64,000 nt of DNA from a virus, in the IMG/VR virus record IMGVR_UViG_3300030001_000223, positions 1-64,000 of that record; one strand, given 5' to 3'. The first letter of the stretch is position 1. Every line of letters starts with the position of its first letter. Shown here piece after piece: positions 56,975 through 64,000 of the stretch. The notes beneath the pieces were generated by a model. It worked only from the letters and a program-made list of their open reading frames with translations, did not search any database and was not told the DNA's origin. Position numbers and translations under genes: made by a program.

Positions 56975-57826
56975 CTAGGCTACATTGAGAAGATGATTTC
57001 TGTATTGGACAGGAGTCATCTTTTCTAAATCCCATTGATATCTATATTCGTTGTAATAAATCATGTATTGATTAACTTCTTCTTTTAGCGCATCTAAAGT
57101 TTCACATTGCTTTATATATGCCTCATCTTTAAAATGCCCGAAGAATGACTCTTGTGGAGCATTATCCCAACAATTACCTCGTCTAGACATAGATTGTCCT
57201 AATTTAGCATCTTTAACTACTTGTTGAAATTTAGGGCTAGTATAATGTACACCTTGATCAGAGTGGATAAATGCATCTTTATGTAATTCTATTGATTTAT
57301 TGTCTTTTAGATTCTGTATTGTATCAGTTACTATATCTAGTTTTAGACTCGATGATACATTATATGCTACTATTTCATTTGTGCTGGCATCTTTAATTGT
57401 GGATAAGTATGCTTTTTGACCTTTACCATAAAATAAATATGTTATATCTGTTAGTAATATTTTACCTGGTATACCTTGTTTGAAATTTCTCTTTAGTAGA
57501 TTTGGTAAAACAGTATGTTCTCTTGTTGCTTTCATCATTCTTCTATATGGATTTGCTTTTCTAATAGGACAAATGATACTATATTTTTTCATAACTCTTC
57601 TAATACGCTTCAAGTTATATATAATTCCAAACTGACCTTCTAAAGTCATTTTAATTTGTCTAGCGCCCTTTTTACGATTTTTAAACTTATATGCCTTAAT
57701 TATATTATCTCTAATCAACTCATCTTCTATATCTCTAGACTCTCTATATCCTTTAGATTTAGTTGAAAAATAATTATAGTACCCCGAACGTGAAACGCCT
57801 GCTAAATCACATAAATTGCTAATCAT
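56975..57826 (-). CDS. IS150-group transposase OrfB (catalytic)
   Basis: 283 residues from its first ATG; the open frame extends right to an A8 run (T8 at 57930-57937). A -1 slip there joins OrfA to ...NLCANQKFIIIKSVIEKYKHSN, the usual IS3 OrfAB. DDE motif intact: LTDITYL (Asp), HSDQGVHY (Asp), NAPQESFFGH (Glu). The insertion has not been inactivated. Confidence 0.85.
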   Translation of the reverse strand: MISNLCDLAGVSRSGYYNYFSTKSKGYRESRDIEDELIRDNIIKAYKFKNRKKGARQIKMTLEGQFGIIYNLKRIRRVMKKYSIICPIRKANPYRRMMKATREHTVLPNLLKRNFKQGIPGKILLTDITYLFYGKGQKAYLSTIKDASTNEIVAYNVSSSLKLDIVTDTIQNLKDNKSIELHKDAFIHSDQGVHYTSPKFQQVVKDAKLGQSMSRRGNCWDNAPQESFFGHFKDEAYIKQCETLDALKEEVNQYMIYYNEYRYQWDLEKMTPVQYRNHLLNVA

Positions 57827-57891
57827 ATTGCTATGTTTATACTTTTCAATTACTGATTTTATGATGATAAATTTTTGATTAGCGCATAAAT

Positions 57892-58320
57892 TTATTTGTT
57901 CTTTATCAGCCCCCTTTCTAGGAATTGTATTTTTTTTAGCAGTTCATTCTCTGCTTTCAATAAATTAATTTGAGCCTGAAGGCGTTCGTATTTAGTCTCT
58001 ATGGACAACTCTTTCTTAGTTGGTCTTCCACTATTTAATTTTCTAGTATCATTTAGCCCTATAACACCATTTTCTTTATACGCTTTTTTCCACCTCTTAG
58101 CAGCAGAACTTATTCTATACATGCCTATAATATTTATATCAAATCCACACTCAGTAAATATTATTCTTGGAATTTTTCCTTTGTCATGCTCTATAATAAA
58201 GATATTTCTAAATTCTTCAGTATATGTAACACCTTTTGCGCTCACATTTTTTACATGTTTATTATTTGAAAGTATTTCAATCTCTTTATTTGTAAAAATC
58301 TTTTTACTCATAGTCTCCAC
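57892..58320 (-). CDS. IS150-group OrfA (DNA-binding)
   Basis: 142 residues. HTH region (about 40-90, RISSAAKRWKKAYKENG) and a C-terminal leucine-zipper-like helix (YERLQAQINLLKAENELLKKIQ), typical of IS3 OrfA. The A8 run for frameshifting lies in KKIQF. Confidence 0.8.
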   Translation of the reverse strand: METMSKKIFTNKEIEILSNNKHVKNVSAKGVTYTEEFRNIFIIEHDKGKIPRIIFTECGFDINIIGMYRISSAAKRWKKAYKENGVIGLNDTRKLNSGRPTKKELSIETKYERLQAQINLLKAENELLKKIQFLERGLIKNK

Positions 58321-58464
58321 CTCTAATATTATTTATTTTATTATACACAAAAATACCCTATAGGTAGACTTTTTTAAACTGTCTACTCTATAGGGTACAT
58401 TTTAATTTTTAATATTTAAATTTAGGTCTTTTTATTATGTCTAATTTAGAAAGGATGGTTAATT

Positions 58465-58641
58465 ATGAATAAATATTTTGCAATAAATCAAAAGAGTTTA
58501 GCGGATGCATTAGTATTTTTAGGATTTAATTATATGAAGTTTGATGATAAAAAATATGGAAAGATTTATTCTTTTGTAAATTCTGATAAGTTACAAGAAT
58601 CAATTCATGAATTTAATATATTAAAAAATAAATTAAAATAA
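58465..58641 (+). CDS. 58-residue small protein, DUF5659-like
   Basis: AAAGGATGG site. KYFAINQKSLADALVFLGFNYMKFD followed by KIYSFVNSDKLQESI is the alpha/beta pattern seen in small DUF5659-type phage proteins (by memory, not a search). An 11-mer-like run codes for its last residues. Confidence 0.55.
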   Translation: MNKYFAINQKSLADALVFLGFNYMKFDDKKYGKIYSFVNSDKLQESIHEFNILKNKLK

Positions 58642-58664
58642 AATAATAAGGAGTGTGGATAATT

Positions 58665-60122
58665 ATGAAAGATACAAAAAGAATTATATATTCAGATAAA
58701 TTACCTAGATATACAGAAGGTAGATATAGAAATAAAATAAATTGGAAAGAAAGTATAGGTTGTAAAGTACAATTTATATATGATGATATAACAGGATATG
58801 TTGAAATTATTGAATATAATAAGATTACTAAGGAATTAATAATAAAACATAACAATCTTGAGTCTATAATATTATGTGGAAATTTTTTAAAATGTAAGTT
58901 AGGTACAATTTTAAAGAAATATACTTCGGAATTTAAACTCGAAATAGGAGATAGATTTCAAGACAATAAGAGAGATATAATTATTGTAGACAAAGAATAT
59001 AGACTAAAATATGATAATAAAAACAAAAAGTATAACATGAAATATTATAAATACAAATGCAATAGATGTAGATATAATGAAGGTTGGATTGTAGAATATG
59101 ATTTATTAAAAGGACATGGTTGCTCATGTTGTCATGGATTAACTACAGTATTAGGTATTAACACAATATGGGATACTGCTAGATGGATGTGTGACTTGGG
59201 TGTGTCAGAAGAAGATGCTAAAACTCATACACATGGAAGCAATAATAAAGTAAGCGTCATATGTCCAGATTGTAAATTAGAAAAGATGGTAAAAATATGT
59301 GATTTATATACAAATCACTCAATATCATGTAAATGTGGGGATGGCTTTAGTTATGGTCATAAGTACATATTTAGTTTACTAACTCAATTAAAACAAGATT
59401 TCATAGATAATTATACATTTGATTGGTGTAAATTCTATAATCTATATAAAGAAAAAGAAGTTTCAGGAGAATATGATTTTATTTTAGAAGATAAAAATAT
59501 AATTATCGAAGTAGATGGAGGATTTCATAGAACAGATAATAATAGAAGTGGGCAGACGAAAGAAGAATCTATATTTTTAGACAATGAAAAGGATAAACTG
59601 GCTCTAGATAATGGGTATAAAGTTATTAGAATAATTTATAACGATGATAATTTAAATATCAAACAAAATATAATATTAAATAAATATTTAAACATCTTAT
59701 TTGACTTATCTAATATTGATTGGACTAAATGTGAAGAATTTGCGTTAAGTAACAGAGTTAAGGAAGCTTGTAAATTAAAAAATAATAACCTTGAAATGAC
59801 AACTACTGAAATTGGATTAATCTTAAATATTAGTTCAGATTCAGTTAGAAATTATTTAAAAAAGGGAAATAAACTTGGTTGGTGTTACTACAATGCTAAA
59901 GAAGAACAAATTAGAAATTCCATAAAAACAGGATACAAGGTAACAAAAAAAATAGAAGTATTTAAGAATGGAGAATCATTAGGAGTTTTTGAATCTATAA
60001 AATGTTTAATTGATAAAAGCAAAAAAATATTAGAAGTACAATTATGTAGAAATGGAATAAGAGAACAAATAAAAAATAATACAGAGTCATATAAGGGATT
60101 TACCTTTAATATTTCAAGCTAA
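58665..60122 (+). CDS. Free-standing homing endonuclease HE4 (N-terminally shorter)
   Basis: 485 residues from ATG 58665 (AAGGAGTGTGG). Lacks the first 30-40 residues shared by HE1-HE3. Zinc clusters CNRCRYNEGW, CSCCHG, CPDCKL, CKCGDG; nuclease motifs YDFIL and IIEVDGGFHRTD; DLSNIDWTKCEEFALSNRVKEA; NUMOD1-like end. Its stop lies at the border of a holin-gene remnant, suggesting insertion into a holin paralogue. Confidence 0.8.
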   Translation: MKDTKRIIYSDKLPRYTEGRYRNKINWKESIGCKVQFIYDDITGYVEIIEYNKITKELIIKHNNLESIILCGNFLKCKLGTILKKYTSEFKLEIGDRFQDNKRDIIIVDKEYRLKYDNKNKKYNMKYYKYKCNRCRYNEGWIVEYDLLKGHGCSCCHGLTTVLGINTIWDTARWMCDLGVSEEDAKTHTHGSNNKVSVICPDCKLEKMVKICDLYTNHSISCKCGDGFSYGHKYIFSLLTQLKQDFIDNYTFDWCKFYNLYKEKEVSGEYDFILEDKNIIIEVDGGFHRTDNNRSGQTKEESIFLDNEKDKLALDNGYKVIRIIYNDDNLNIKQNIILNKYLNILFDLSNIDWTKCEEFALSNRVKEACKLKNNNLEMTTTEIGLILNISSDSVRNYLKKGNKLGWCYYNAKEEQIRNSIKTGYKVTKKIEVFKNGESLGVFESIKCLIDKSKKILEVQLCRNGIREQIKNNTESYKGFTFNISS

Positions 60123-60273
60123 ATTGGATAGTATCAATGCTACATTGAATCAAGTTGTTAATTCAAATGTAAGTAATAATGTAACAGTTAGTGGAATTAC
60201 AGTTAATAGCAATGATGCAACTAATATTATGAACAATGTAGTTGATACTGCTAATCAAACAGTATCACAATAA
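60115..60273 (+). pseudogene. Remnant of a holin-like gene C-terminus
   Basis: An open frame of 52 codons without start (QAKLDSINATLNQVVNSN...) ending in TAA 60271. It matches the holin end (DKLSSITNTLTQVVNP), with identical CAAGTTGTTAAT in both. No ribosome site or ATG. Probably the 3' part of a gene cut by HE4 or the missing original holin tail. Confidence 0.6.
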
Positions 60274-60289
60274 ATTAATATAATATAAA

Positions 60290-60357
60290 AAGACAATAAA
60301 TCAATTAATTTATTGGGATTTGAAAGGGCTTAGATGAAATACTCTAGGTCTTTTTAT
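60290..60357 (+). terminator. Terminator after holin remnant
   Basis: AAAAAGAC/GTCTTTTT outer pairing enclosing AATAAAT/ATTTATT, followed by TATTATG. Confidence 0.55.
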
Positions 60358-60404
60358 TATGAAAAACTTGTATGTTGTGATAGGGAGTATTCGCTCACTT
60401 CCTT

Positions 60405-60535
60405 TAGTTTGGAAATATATAAGATTGATGGGTTAGAGAGTAATTAACTCTAACCTTATTAGTTGTGAACCAAATTAATTAGAGTGGAAATTCGATTGGA
60501 ATATATAAGAGAGTGAAATTATATAGTCCAAACTA
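60405..60535 (+). promoter_or_regulatory. Structured leader before T5orf172 gene
   Basis: TAGTTTGG (60405-60412) pairs with CCAAACTA (60528-60535); inside is a perfect GGTTAGAG/CTCTAACC hairpin (60431-60438/60448-60455). Ends 25 bases before the ATG at 60561. Confidence 0.5.
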
Positions 60536-60560
60536 TAAAAAATGAAAGAGAGTGATTTTA

Positions 60561-61454
60561 ATGAACAAAGAACAATTAATTAAATTCAAAACAGGAGAAT
60601 CTAAATTAGAATTATTAAATAAAGGAGGTGTTTATTTTATAAAAAATAATTCTAATAATCTTATTAAGATTGGAAAATCTAAAAACATTTATCAAAGAAT
60701 GACACAATTATATTCAACTTTTAGACATATTGGAGAAGAGAAAGTAGACGTAGATTTAATAGGTTATATATTATGTGAAAATTATGATAAATTAGAAATA
60801 GATTTACATAAAAAATTTAAGAAAAATAAAATTGTAAATGAATGGTTTGATATTAATGAAGATAAAGTATCAAATGTAATTAAATTAATAAATGCAAATG
60901 AATATAATAATTCTAAAGAAAAAGAATTAACAATAGAATCTCTATATAACGAGATAGATAAAATAAAGCATAACAAGGAAACATGGAATTTACATTTGTG
61001 TAGTTCAATTGTAAAAAGATGCAATGAGGAAGAATGTATATGTGATTTAGAAAAATGGGATGAAAATGAGGAAGATACAAAATATATTTATAATATGCTA
61101 TTAGAAAATATTAAGTATTTAGAAGAAATCGGAGAAATTGATAATTATAATGATTATAAAGAATATAAAATTGAAGCAGATAATAAAAATTACAAAGCAT
61201 TACAAGAATATATGATGGATTTAAATGGATGTGATTATCAATATTTTGCAATTAAAGATTTAATTTCAGAAAAGGAATTAGAATTAACAAAAAGAGTTTG
61301 TGGCATAACAGAAGTAATATATAATCCTTGGTTCGATTTATGGTGTAGAAATGCTGTTCAAGAATTAAAAGAAAAATTTTCAGAGTTTAAAAACATTATA
61401 GAACAATATAAAGATGAATTGTTATATTGTTATCTTCCATATGGTGATAAATAA
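60561..61454 (+). CDS. GIY-YIG (T5orf172/MUG113-type) protein
   Basis: 297 residues from ATG 60561 (GAGAGTG). Nuclease-like domain at about 20-110: GGVYFIKN, LIKIGKSKNIYQRM, KFKKNKIVNEWFDI. The remaining 180 residues are charged and helical. May be a homing-type enzyme or a phage regulator. Overlaps the next gene by one base. Confidence 0.75.
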   Translation: MNKEQLIKFKTGESKLELLNKGGVYFIKNNSNNLIKIGKSKNIYQRMTQLYSTFRHIGEEKVDVDLIGYILCENYDKLEIDLHKKFKKNKIVNEWFDINEDKVSNVIKLINANEYNNSKEKELTIESLYNEIDKIKHNKETWNLHLCSSIVKRCNEEECICDLEKWDENEEDTKYIYNMLLENIKYLEEIGEIDNYNDYKEYKIEADNKNYKALQEYMMDLNGCDYQYFAIKDLISEKELELTKRVCGITEVIYNPWFDLWCRNAVQELKEKFSEFKNIIEQYKDELLYCYLPYGDK

Positions 61455-62575
61455 TGAATATAGAAAATTTAGAATTAAAAGAATATAAAAATTACAAAGA
61501 GTTATGCATAATAATAAATGAACCAATTAAAACAGGAAAGTCAAAACAATTACAATTGAAAGATTGGGAAAGATATTTTGAATATCATAAGGAAGGACAA
61601 AAAATAATCATTGATAAAGTTTTTAATGAGGTAAAGGAGAAAATTGATATGAGGGGAAAACAAGATAATAACACACCTAAATATGTTGAAAATATTGAAT
61701 TGAATATCATTGGTGAATTGCTTACTAGAGGACAAAATAATAAATATGTTGTTGGTCGTGGAGTATTACTTAGAAATGTTGGCTTGACTAATACTAATTA
61801 TTCATATTGCAAAAGAAGGCAAGATAAATTAGCTTCATATCTAGAAGTAAAAAAAGAAGTAGTTAATGATTATTATACTTGTGTTGATTCTATGATATTA
61901 GGCAATTTAGAAAAAGCTCTTAAAAATTTATCTAATAAAAAGATAATACAATTAAATAGTACATTATTGATTTGCAAAAATGTACTAACGGATGTTACAT
62001 ATCAACATATTACTCAAGTAGATGAATTTGATGAAGAAATAGAAATAATCAAGCCAGTTGTACAATCAGATGTAATTTATGTACAAGCTACAGATGAAGA
62101 AAGACTTCTTATTAATGTTTCAGAAAAGAAAGTGCTAACTGATATGGGATTTGAAAAATTAACAGATGTCTTTTTAAAGAATAAATTAAAACAATATTAC
62201 GACCAATGCTATAAAGAAATAAGAAGAGAAATGAAAGACTTAAACTTCTATTTTCAAGCTTATGATATAATTTATGATTTTGATATTCTAGCAAATGAAT
62301 TAGAAAAGCGTGGATATGATGATTGGAGTAAAGAACTAAAAAAAGAACAGTCAGATATAATTAATAGTGGTGCTATGAATAGAATAATGGACAATGCTGA
62401 AAAAAGAAAAGATAAAGCAACTCCTGATCTTGGAACACTATTAGAATCTGATAGGAAATATATTAGGACACAAGATGATTATATAGCAAATTATAGTCAA
62501 CTAAACAATAGTGTAATTAATGTGAATTCTAAAAACATTAAGGCTAATGTCAAGAAAACTAAAAATAAAAAATAG
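61454..62575 (+). CDS. Unknown protein coupled to T5orf172 gene
   Basis: 373 residues, TAATG overlap with the upstream stop, so translation is coupled. Lys-rich, DNA-binding-like N-terminus (KQLQLKDWERYFEYHKEGQKI) and a possible winged-helix region near 95-140. No family recognised. A Lys/Asn-rich tail. Followed by a stem TCACTTT/AAAGTGA (62577-62646). Confidence 0.6.
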   Translation: MNIENLELKEYKNYKELCIIINEPIKTGKSKQLQLKDWERYFEYHKEGQKIIIDKVFNEVKEKIDMRGKQDNNTPKYVENIELNIIGELLTRGQNNKYVVGRGVLLRNVGLTNTNYSYCKRRQDKLASYLEVKKEVVNDYYTCVDSMILGNLEKALKNLSNKKIIQLNSTLLICKNVLTDVTYQHITQVDEFDEEIEIIKPVVQSDVIYVQATDEERLLINVSEKKVLTDMGFEKLTDVFLKNKLKQYYDQCYKEIRREMKDLNFYFQAYDIIYDFDILANELEKRGYDDWSKELKKEQSDIINSGAMNRIMDNAEKRKDKATPDLGTLLESDRKYIRTQDDYIANYSQLNNSVINVNSKNIKANVKKTKNKK

Positions 62576-62689
62576 TCACTTTTAGAGTCTGTTATATTGT
62601 ATATAGGGGATTCATACAATCACTATTATAATGTTTTCTGAAAGTGACAAAATAAATTAAAAGTCAATTCTATTTGTGAGTCTGAAAGA

Positions 62690-62805
62690 CGAAACAAAAG
62701 AACAACCGACAGGGCGTTAGGTGTTGGCACTAAAGTTTGGGTGGATAAGAGTCTTGTAGCTAACGCTACGCTTTTCTTCCACCTACGGTGTCAGAGAATT
62801 ATACT
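62690..62805 (+). promoter_or_regulatory. GC-richer structured leader before small GIY-YIG gene
   Basis: CCGACA/TGTTGG, then GGTGGA/TCCACC enclosing GTAGC/GCTAC (about 62740-62785), richer in G+C than surrounding DNA. Lies 25 bases before the ATG at 62830. Function unknown; not matched to a known riboswitch by eye. Confidence 0.5.
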
Positions 62806-62829
62806 AATTGAATTATGGAGTGATTTAAA

Positions 62830-63132
62830 ATGAGTGGAGTATACATAATTAAAAATTTAAATAAATCTACTGAGGACAAGCTTTTCGTAAAAATAGGTTG
62901 TTCAAAAGATATAGATAAAAGATTTTCACAGATTAAAAGTAGCCACAGATTTAATGGAAGTTTAGATGAATTAGAAATTTATAAAACTATTGAATGTAAA
63001 TCATATATGAAGTTAGAAAAAATAATCCATCAAATAATGAAAAGCAGACAACAAGTTAATGAATGGTATTTTACAGAACCAAACTTTTTGGAAGGTAGAT
63101 TGGCGATGGTTGATTTAAACAGATATAATTAA
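62830..63132 (+). CDS. Small GIY-YIG (T5orf172) protein
   Basis: 100 residues, GGAGTG site. Only the nuclease-like domain: SGVYIIKNL, LFVKIGCSKDIDKRF, QVNEWYFTEPN. Shares the leader type, not close sequence, with 60561. Confidence 0.75.
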   Translation: MSGVYIIKNLNKSTEDKLFVKIGCSKDIDKRFSQIKSSHRFNGSLDELEIYKTIECKSYMKLEKIIHQIMKSRQQVNEWYFTEPNFLEGRLAMVDLNRYN

Positions 63133-63325
63133 TAAATTAATAGAACAATAAAAGGAGATTAGGAAATAAAATCCTAGTCTCTTTTTAAAATAAATTCCAA
63201 TTCAAATTCATCATTTATCCACAGTTGTTTTTATAAGATTTATTTTAGATTAGTAAATCTTAAAAGATAATTTTTGCAAAGATTATTAACTGAACAAATT
63301 ATACAATAGAAAGGAATGATTGATA

Positions 63326-63628
63326 ATGTCTTTTATAAGCTACAACATAAAAAAAGGTAATGAATATAATCGTTTTACAAAAGAACTTGATTTTTTTACT
63401 GAAGATTCTGGAGTAACTACTAGTAATTTTAGTAATTATATGTCTAATAATTTTAGTAATTATGATGATGAGATTGGATTTATTCCACAAGGAACTATAG
63501 GAATATTAACCACAATGACAGATATGTACGTTGCCAGATTTCTAGAAGATACGGGGAATATAAACCCAGAAAATAATTGGCATGAGGGAGTATGGTTTTT
63601 ACTTGCAAGTGTGCCTAGAGTTTTATAA
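63326..63628 (+). CDS. Unknown small protein
   Basis: 100 residues from ATG 63326 (GAAAGGAATG). Asn/Ser-rich middle (TTSNFSNYMSNNFSNYDDE), a short hydrophobic end. Possibly virion-associated. No family recognised. Confidence 0.55.
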   Translation: MSFISYNIKKGNEYNRFTKELDFFTEDSGVTTSNFSNYMSNNFSNYDDEIGFIPQGTIGILTTMTDMYVARFLEDTGNINPENNWHEGVWFLLASVPRVL

Positions 63629-63646
63629 GAAAGGAGGAAATAAATT

Positions 63647-64000
63647 ATGAATTTAGGTTTAGTAATAGCTTTAATTGAAGCATTAGGAAAACAAATATCA
63701 TCAAAATATGAAAGTATTGGTATTATAGGAATAAACACTACAGATACAGGAATTAATTTTATACTGGCTGATGGAACTAATATACCTATATCTATTTCAG
63801 GGTGGCACTCACTAACTGTAGACGAACAATATACACTTTCTCAGTTGGTGGCTTCTGCAAACGATAAAGGAAAAACTTACATTGGTGGGGATCTCAAAAA
63901 ATATCCTATAAATTTTAATGAAACAAATGATAATAAATCATATAGTTTTACTATTGCTGATTGGACAAAAATATCAGATACAGAATATACATTGACAAAA
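63647..64000 (+). CDS. Unknown protein, truncated by window end
   Basis: AAAGGAGG eight bases before ATG 63647; 118 codons open to the right edge. Hydrophobic helical start (NLGLVIALIEALGKQIS), then beta-rich with GWHSLTVDEQYTLSQLVASA. A baseplate or fibre protein is possible. Confidence 0.55.
   Translation, partial: MNLGLVIALIEALGKQISSKYESIGIIGINTTDTGINFILADGTNIPISISGWHSLTVDEQYTLSQLVASANDKGKTYIGGDLKKYPINFNETNDNKSYSFTIADWTKISDTEYTLTK

Larger units (their letters stand above)
56938..58404 (-). mobile_element. IS3-family element, IS150 group, with 3-bp target duplication
   Basis: 1467 bp. Ends TAAAATGTACCC / GGGTACATTTTA form inverted repeats that continue imperfectly (TTTAAAAAAG shared about 20 bases in). 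Flanks ATT (56935-56937) and ATT (58405-58407) are a 3-bp duplication. If the ends are taken as TGTACCC, no duplication appears. OrfA and OrfB on the minus strand are intact. Confidence 0.85.
56923..58433 (+). terminator. Holin terminator split by IS insertion
   Basis: AAAAAGACCTAAATTT (56923-56938) and its exact reverse complement (58418-58433), originally one stem-loop with TTTTT, now separated by the IS element inserted in the loop. Confidence 0.75.

Noticed and set aside
58001-58363. 120-codon + strand frame across the IS element
   Set aside because: Antisense shadow of OrfA, no ribosome site.
60405-60540. Possible group I intron 3' end (ATATAGTCCAAAC resembles an S element)
   Set aside because: No matching R element (GACT in a CAACGACT context), no P4-P6 and no interrupted gene across it.
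62660-62700. AGTCTGAAAGAC resembling a group I S element
   Set aside because: No R element upstream and flanking genes are not split.
1-64000. CRISPR arrays, tRNA or rRNA genes, integrase and attachment sites
   Set aside because: No regularly spaced repeats, cloverleafs or recombinase motifs were seen; absence by eye is not proof.
1-64000. Identification as a C. botulinum c-st-type toxin-converting phage
   Set aside because: AT-rich Clostridium-like phage with an IS element fits loosely, but no toxin gene or diagnostic sequence is in the window.

Overview
The window is about 64 kb of very AT-rich DNA. It reads as the late region of a large temperate tailed phage or prophage of a low-GC Firmicute, most likely Clostridium. 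The reasons are A/T-ending codons, strong AAAGGAGG-type ribosome sites, a complete siphovirus-like head and tail gene order, repressors with antirepressors, and almost every gene on the + strand. An RNA polymerase with a two-barrel catalytic motif next to an HU protein resembles the yonO/yonN pair of Bacillus phage SPbeta, so a distant SPbeta-like relative is plausible. I cannot name the phage from sequence alone.

Layout. 1-4350: end of the phage RNA polymerase, structured RNA, HU protein, a beta-CASP metallo-beta-lactamase-type RNase and small zinc-ribbon proteins. 4389-5520: a gene-free, strongly structured region (candidate large ncRNA, then the leader of an AntA-type antirepressor). 5523-10309: antirepressor, metallophosphatase, ClpP-like protease and small acidic proteins. 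10440-11553: an HNH endonuclease split by a probable frameshift. 11605-21841: packaging and head genes (small and large terminase, portal, a maturation protein with a nested scaffold start, decoration protein, capsid, connectors). 22084-33042: tail genes interrupted by homing endonucleases, a regulatory cassette and an antisense toxin-like gene. 33107-40941: tape measure gene interrupted by a group I intron carrying a GIY-YIG endonuclease. 40988-55060: hub, baseplate and fibre genes with inserted accessory cassettes (two secreted proteins, a repressor cassette, a PIN toxin-antitoxin pair, a second antisense toxin-like gene). 55203-60273: amidase endolysin, LLH-type holin, an IS150-group IS3 element, a fourth Vsr-fold endonuclease and a holin-gene remnant. 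60405-64000: two GIY-YIG (T5orf172) proteins with structured leaders and unrecognised genes.

How the parts may work together. The + strand genes are punctuated by a repeated arrangement: a hairpin (often a terminator), a T-rich then A-rich stretch, the 11-mer AAATAAATTAA, then a ribosome site. A phage RNA polymerase and a phage RNase lie at the left edge. I suggest the 11-mer is either a phage-polymerase promoter element or an RNA-processing or retention signal. Several endonuclease genes have host-type TTGACA/TATAAT promoters. Four of them also have leaders in which one sequence can pair with two downstream copies flanking the 11-mer, the second at the ribosome site. The two repressor cassettes, the antisense toxin-like genes and the secreted-protein genes also have host-type promoters, as expected for genes active in a lysogen.
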